Origin: Sipunculus nudus | Lineage: Eukaryota; Annelida; Sipuncula; Golfingiida; Sipunculidae | Assembly (NCBI GenBank): GCA_026874595.1 | Contig: CM049314.1 | Location: 62,900,800-62,964,799 of the forward strand | Reading direction: 5' to 3' | DNA: 64,000 nucleotides | Shown: piece after piece, positions 58,471-64,000 of the stretch | Layout: each line of letters begins with the position of its first letter | Numbering within the stretch: position 1 is the first letter of the stretch | Made by a program: the position numbers and the translations under genes | Notes under the pieces: model-generated | Seen by the model: the letters and a program-made list of their open reading frames with translations, nothing else | The model's database searches: none | What the model was told of the DNA's origin: nothing

Positions 58471-60105
58471 AAGAAATTAGTTGTTCAAGAATATTTCAGG
58501 AAAAACAACACCCGTGCATTTTGGCTCGCAGAAATGGCGGTCTGAGCAACTCTCCTTGAATTAAAGGCCAAATACACAATATTAAAATTTCACCAGCAAT
58601 AATTTAACCCTGTATCAACTGTGAATGGTTGTCAAACTTAAAGTAAAATTATTTTAAATTCTTCCCATTTTTTTTAATTCTCAGCTCTTTAAAATCCGAG
58701 GTATGGTATGTTACGACTAGCTTTGAATCACTTAGACTGCTTTATAAATATCATAACATAGACTGAACTTAGTTGAAAAGGAAATTTAGTGACATGTGCA
58801 AGGGGATCCAGATTTACAAAGCATAGATGCAAAGCATAGATTTGTTTATTATAAAATAACGTCTAATACGAGCAAAGGCGAGGTATGCCTGCATACCACG
58901 CATACCAGTGGAATTTCCTTTGTGGTCACGTGTGTATCAATAAAGTGACGTCACAACCTTCATGTTGAGCAGGAATGGAAATATCATAAGATGTAAAATA
59001 GTATAAAACACCAACACAAAAACACTTTCAGAAAGTAGAAAGAAAGAAGGTCAATGCCCCGCCTCTAAAAGAAATTCCATTCTTTTTTGTATATTTAATA
59101 AAAATCCGTTGTTATCGACAACTGATTCTCATACTTTGTATCAGGCGTGAGAAATGGGGGTATCAATTTTGATACTTGAACTCCCACGTAGTGAACAATG
59201 TAAGAATCAGAAATTTATAATTGCCCATTGGCACATTTGGAGACACGTTGTTGTGCATGTACGTAACAAAAACACAGCTCTGGCTTTTTTATTACTGTGT
59301 AAAATCTTATTACCCCCTTTTGTATCTCATCAGTGATTTAGGGTGTCAATATCGACGAAACGATATAAGACGTGGAGACATCTAGCGGTGGTCGTATAAA
59401 TCAGAACAAACCCAGAATCAGTGTTCTGTTTGATTAAATGGGAAAACAAATGTCAGTTCCCGGTGAATCATTTGTCTTGTTACATGACATAATGTGAGGG
59501 ACCAGTCGTCGACAGTACAGACATATGCCCCCTCCCAATGAAATAACGACCTCTTAGTCTACTCAGACCCCTGTTGGCGGCACACGGCACTTTTGCGCAG
59601 AGAACGCTTTACCCCCATATATTAATATCTTAATTTTCTTCACCCGCACAACGTATTATTGACATCACATTTTTCTCACTTTGTTTTTGAATATTTTATA
59701 TTTGATATCAAAATATTTACATTCGTTATTCAATCAGGCCATAATGATTTTGATTTGGCACGCCCTAAATTTTCTCAATATGATATGCACCAATGAAAGA
59801 TCATGGAATTATACATAAAGAAACTATGGATTGTATATAGAAGAGGGAATAATCCCTATAACAAATTGAGGGATTCAAGTGGTACTTTATTGTCCTTCCT
59901 CCACAATAAGGCGAGAGATACAAACGAGTGCGCCTTTCGTGGTCTATCGGTTTTATGAGCCACCAGTGAGGTAGACACACACCCAGGAGAGGGACACCCA
60001 ACCTGACCGGAATGAATCCTGTAGATGTATATATAGTATTAGTTATGCAAACTTTAAAATGGAGGAGGCGACCACCACCAATAAAAATTAAAATCGTGAA
60101 AATAA
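58471..60105. other. Non-coding interval
   Basis: No gene is recognised. A GC-richer stretch at about 59860-60005 with GAGCCACCAGTGAGGTAGAC resembles repeat sequence, but I could not assign it. Confidence 0.35.
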
Positions 60106-60436
60106 GGCCAAAAAAAAATAAAAGGTATGGTTCTCAGGCACCGCCCGCATCAATTTTAAACCCCCGCATCAACAATTTTTATTTTTATTTTCCATAGAAA
60201 CTTATCAATTTTGAGCTGCAGCCGTCCGGACATTTCTTTCAGGAAGATAATATCATACAATTTCCTTTGTTGTGTAGTGCTTTTACTTGTTTAGCAAAAT
60301 AAATCTGTTATTATCATGCTTTTCCCTGATCATTTGACGTTTTTATCGAAACATACAAAAAAATTAAAAATACCGCCCGCCCGCATTCATTTATGAAGAA
60401 AGGTGCCTGAGAACCATACTTTTTTTTATTTTGGCC
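60106..60436. mobile_element. Harbinger-like MITE, copy 2
   Basis: A 331-bp relative of 18350-18688: GGCCAAAA, then AAAAGGTATGGTTCTCAGGC and CACCGCCCGC at the left end, complemented at the right. TAA flanks both ends (60103-60105 and 60437-60439), a clean 3-bp target duplication. It is inserted in opposite orientation by internal sequence. Confidence 0.88.
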
Positions 60437-60729
60437 TAAGAGAAGTCCAATGAGGACAGTCCCCTTACTTCGTTCACATTTTTTTTTCAACAGGCTCATG
60501 CCAGAAATATTTCGCCTCGGTTAACCCAAATCAGAATACCTCACTGATAGTTTATCATATGAACACTATCCCAGTCACTGCTGGCTCATATTCTTATCAA
60601 TAGTTATAAATGGAAACGCCTTCTGGGTAAGTCTCACGCTCTCCTATCAGCTGGGCCACACCACATAACCTTATCCGTGTACACTGTGAGAATCAGTTTA
60701 GTGTACGTACGGTACCTCAGGGTGGAAAC

Positions 60730-60778
60730 ATGTATGTACGACTGAGTGTCCTTTCTTTCCTCGCCCTGCTTGGGCTGG
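60730..60778 (+). CDS. First coding exon: signal peptide
   Basis: ATG at 60730 starts MYVRLSVLSFLALLGLG, a typical secretory signal sequence, cut in phase 1 by a consensus donor (CTGG|GTGAGT) at 60779. Signal peptides ending in a phase-1 intron are common in animal secreted and membrane proteins. No later exon was recognised in the remaining 3.2 kb, so the protein is unknown and most of the gene should lie to the right. Confidence 0.6.
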
Positions 60779-61812
60779 GTGAGTTTTTTTTCATTTTTTT
60801 GTGGTTAACTTACGGTAATTTTTTATTTACGGTAATACTCACACTGAATATCAGCGCGCTCGGGCGTTAATTTTATGAAATGAGCAATATACGGATGTGT
60901 ATGTATCACGCAAAAATGATTTGGTTATACGAATCTGTACAATTATATAACACACGCTTTGTGCTGAAAGATTATATGAAATAGTTTCAATAAACATAAG
61001 ACATATAATTATGCCTATAAATAAACCTGTATAAAAGCTTGCTGGTTCCGATCCTAGGAATCTCTGGCAAGTGTACAGAGGTTTTAAAAAAGTAAAACAT
61101 GTTTATGTAAGCAGTTGTCTTGAACAGGTGTTCACTTTTGTGGAACGTTCAGGACTATATGGCATATTTATGGCAATATTTATATAGTTATATTAAAATT
61201 TATTTAGCCCTGAAAATGAGTCAAAGATGATTTTTTTGTGAAAATGGTATCGAATGTTTACAACTTAATTCCGGGTAGAACTGTAAACCTTTTATCCATT
61301 AAGATTTTTTTCAATAATATTTTAAAGATTTATCAGTTATATCGCAGTTTTATGTAGTTTTATTAATAAGCATTATCGCCATGTCTGTACGGTAGGCAAA
61401 TACAATCTCGTGACTCAAGGCATAAGCATAAGGGAGTGGCTTTATAAATTTTTTGTAATATACGAAAAGATCGTTTATTTTTATCCATTCGGGTTAAAAA
61501 AAAAGAAACACATGAATGCCATGAAAATAAAACGCCACGAACTATACAAAATCCACAGTAAACACATTATTCATTTTAAACAGCATATGTATAAATGGTC
61601 AGATGCTTCAAACTGAATGGGTAGTAATGACTGATACAGTGGAGCGCCGTTTATCCAAACATGTAAATGGGACGAGACATTTGTTCCGATAAACGAACGA
61701 GCGAATGTAATGTCATCTATTGAGGCAGGGCACATGATGCGTGACAAAACAAGTGCAGAAAGTTCATCCGATTTTGTTTGTAATCGAAATAGTCACATTT
61801 ATGCATAAATAA
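60779..61812. other. Probable intron sequence, AT-rich
   Basis: Follows the donor at 60779; no exon is recognised. Confidence 0.35.
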
Positions 61813-62125
61813 GGCAAACAAAAAATAAAATGTATGGTTCTCAGGCACCGCCCGCGAAAATTTTAACCCCCCCCCCCCCTCCACCACCCCCCTATTTTTT
61901 ATTTTTTTTTTATTTTCATCTGTCAAGAAGATAAATTAATACAATTTGATAAGTTTTCCTTTGTTATGTAGTGCTTTTACCTGTTTAGAAAAATAATCAT
62001 GTTATTTTAATGCTTTTCCATGATTAAATGACATTTTTATGAAACCATTCGAAAAAGGTAAAAAAAAAATGCCCGTCCGCACTGATTTCTAAAAAAAATG
62101 CCTGAGAACCATACCTTTTTTTGCC
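61813..62125. mobile_element. Harbinger-like MITE, copy 3
   Basis: A 313-bp relative of the other two, with a more diverged left tip (GGCAAACAAAAAATAAAATG), a C13 run at about 61867, and TAA on both sides (61810-61812 and 62126-62128). It lies in the presumed first intron of the signal-peptide gene. Confidence 0.85.
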
Positions 62126-64000
62126 TAATTCATAAACTTTTGAAATAAGAGCATTTATTAGATAGCTTTATGTCCGCATTATGAAATTCTTGCCTTGCGC
62201 CATTTTGCCATTCAATTACAGATATAAAGGAACCAATATTACAGCACAACAAGTGAACATTTCCAGAAATGTACTTGGGAGCAGACATTACATAGCGCTC
62301 GACCTTGAACTTTCTCTTTAGACCCTTTCCACTGAAACTGCGACATCTGTAAGTTTGCGAAGTGTTCTGATTCAGTGTATGTCGCGCAGTATATAAATAA
62401 AACAACAGCTTACTATTAAAAACAATGTCCCTGTTAGAGTATGTGACATTAATCTTGTTTTTTTTTATTATTATTATTATTTATTTGAAGCCATCATGCT
62501 GGCTAATTAAACCCGGACACAGAAAACGACAGTAATATGCAGTGCGCATGCTCATGGAACAGATCTATTCAAGCTGGTTAATGGCAGGAGGAATTAAGAG
62601 GAGGAATAATACCAAAACATTGAGCCGAATTTGGCATCATATAAAACAACTCTATATTGACCCATTACAGACTCTATTTAAATAGAATAGCAAAGCAGGC
62701 GGTGCCACACCATAGCGGGGGTGCTCACTCCTAAGATCACCCTTTGCGCCCCCTCTTCATTCTAACATCCTATATCCTCCACTTAACAGGACATTATTTT
62801 TCAAACTACGCTATCTCAAAACAGCAGTCATTAATATTGCCTTCGGTTGACCAAAAATTAAATTATATATGATGCGAACCATCTTGTTCCATTATTTTTA
62901 ATTCTCTGGTAGCGAATACAGAACATATGAATTGCATGGGCGGATCTAGGATTTTTTTAGAAAAAGGTGTACCTTATACAACGATGAATTTATAGCCTAG
63001 AAAAGGATGGTATTGGGCGGTTTAATTATGGCGAAAACAACGCAAATAGCGAATGTTAAATCGCCCCAATCCGCCTATATCCGTCAGCGGAACTGTTAAA
63101 TAATATTACCAAAAAGAATTAAAAAACTCGCCGTAGAGTTCAATGGACACTGGAGAAATTTTTATTTTTCAGTTCAACGCGGAAGGGATAAGGTGGCTTT
63201 TTTTTTATTCTTTAAGAGATTAATTCACCTTGCCAGGTAGGAAGAGTACACAGTAAGTACAGTATTTTGGCCTTAACATATCATGTAATCTGACGTTTCG
63301 TTAAACATCCGTGCGCTTACACTTGTACACAAGCAGAAATAAAAATGCACCGTCCGCGTTCAGCGGGCAAGACAAAAACATTGAGTGCAAACCACCTGTG
63401 AGCCGTAGCTCTCAACTGTAGCTCAGCTTCTTAAATCATGATATTTAAACTTCCATCCGGGTTTTTTTCTGTCATGTGGCTTCTCTTATTTTGGATTATT
63501 CATTGTATCCATAAGAATCATTAAATATGTCAACATACGACTTTAAAGGTTATATTACGGATATGACGTCATATTGAGACTGCGTAAAACCTGTCTGATG
63601 TCATCACCACATAAAATGTTTAACGGTACTTAAATAACATATAATTTTTATTTATGAAACAAGTCACTGTTTGTTCAGGTGAAAGCTACAGATATATCCC
63701 TTTTTATTTCAATGGTGGTGGTATCTAAATATTAATCGGTTGCCAGGCCCCATACATAACACTACAGACCATAAGCGTTGTAGATTGTTCGCTGCCTGTT
63801 GTTATTTGGTTGCAACTGAAAGGTCATATATGTGAATTTTATTCCTTAAGCACCGCGCTGTACGCCTTAATTATCATATCCTAAAATCAGCATTTTAGAC
63901 CTTTAATTAAATTCAAATGGCTGGAAGGCAAGTCACCTTTTAGACCTTTTAATCTAAACTAATAATTGTGTTATTGAATTTTATCATTTTTTCGGCAAAT
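62126..64000. other. AT-rich interval without recognised genes
   Basis: Only short ORFs are present and none carries a motif. It may be intronic if the gene starting at 60730 continues beyond the window. Confidence 0.35.

Overview
The window is eukaryotic genomic DNA, very probably from a marine mollusc and most likely a bivalve. It is AT-rich, coding density is low, genes are split by GT-AG introns, (AT)n microsatellites are frequent, and transposable elements include an L1/Tx1-type LINE, tRNA-derived SINEs and Harbinger-like MITEs. It also carries tandem CCTGTGACCTT-ACCTTTGAC repeats of a kind common in mollusc genomes. The species assignment is inference from content, not from a database match.

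The dominant theme is a direct-oriented cluster of four TRIM-like genes (RING, two B-boxes, coiled coil, NHL-type beta-propeller). They lie at 1.4-3.3 kb, 21.3-23.1 kb, 30.1-31.8 kb and 56.4-58.2 kb, all on the + strand. Copies 1, 2 and 4 each have a single coding exon of exactly 1824 nt (607 codons plus stop), preceded by a 183-189 nt intron in the 5' UTR. Copies 1 and 4 are open. Copy 2 carries one in-frame nonsense codon at codon 196 that splits it into a RING/B-box half and a coiled-coil/propeller half. Copy 3 is a clear pseudogene whose 5' end is lost and joined to a 25-bp minisatellite. The copies share upstream and downstream flanks, so the unit that duplicated was larger than the gene. 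Orphan upstream modules with a palindromic GCGCATGCGC (NRF-1-like) core lie at 34.2 and 54.9 kb.

Between the TRIM units lie: a sequence block present two to three times (8.56-13.2, 14.0-17.95 and 35.1-36.95 kb); a roughly 144-bp tandem repeat (18.9-19.5 kb); a 27-bp minisatellite (24.6-25.6 kb); a 1369-bp tandem duplication carrying 25-bp minisatellites (27.4-30.0 kb); and a large 33-bp satellite with higher-order structure (37.0-41.0 kb). Directly downstream of that satellite, 41.5-45.6 kb holds exons of a CUB-domain, single-pass membrane protein with repeated reading-frame breaks, a foldback element in one intron, and a five-unit 85-bp tandem amplification of the membrane-exon end and its splice donor.

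An L1/Tx1-type LINE occupies 49.5-53.8 kb with an open ORF1 and a decayed, 3'-truncated ORF2; a different 5'-truncated LINE tail lies at 9.5-10.1 kb. A signal-peptide exon at 60.73 kb starts another gene whose remaining exons were not found here. Most remaining sequence is AT-rich intergenic or intronic DNA without recognisable coding content.
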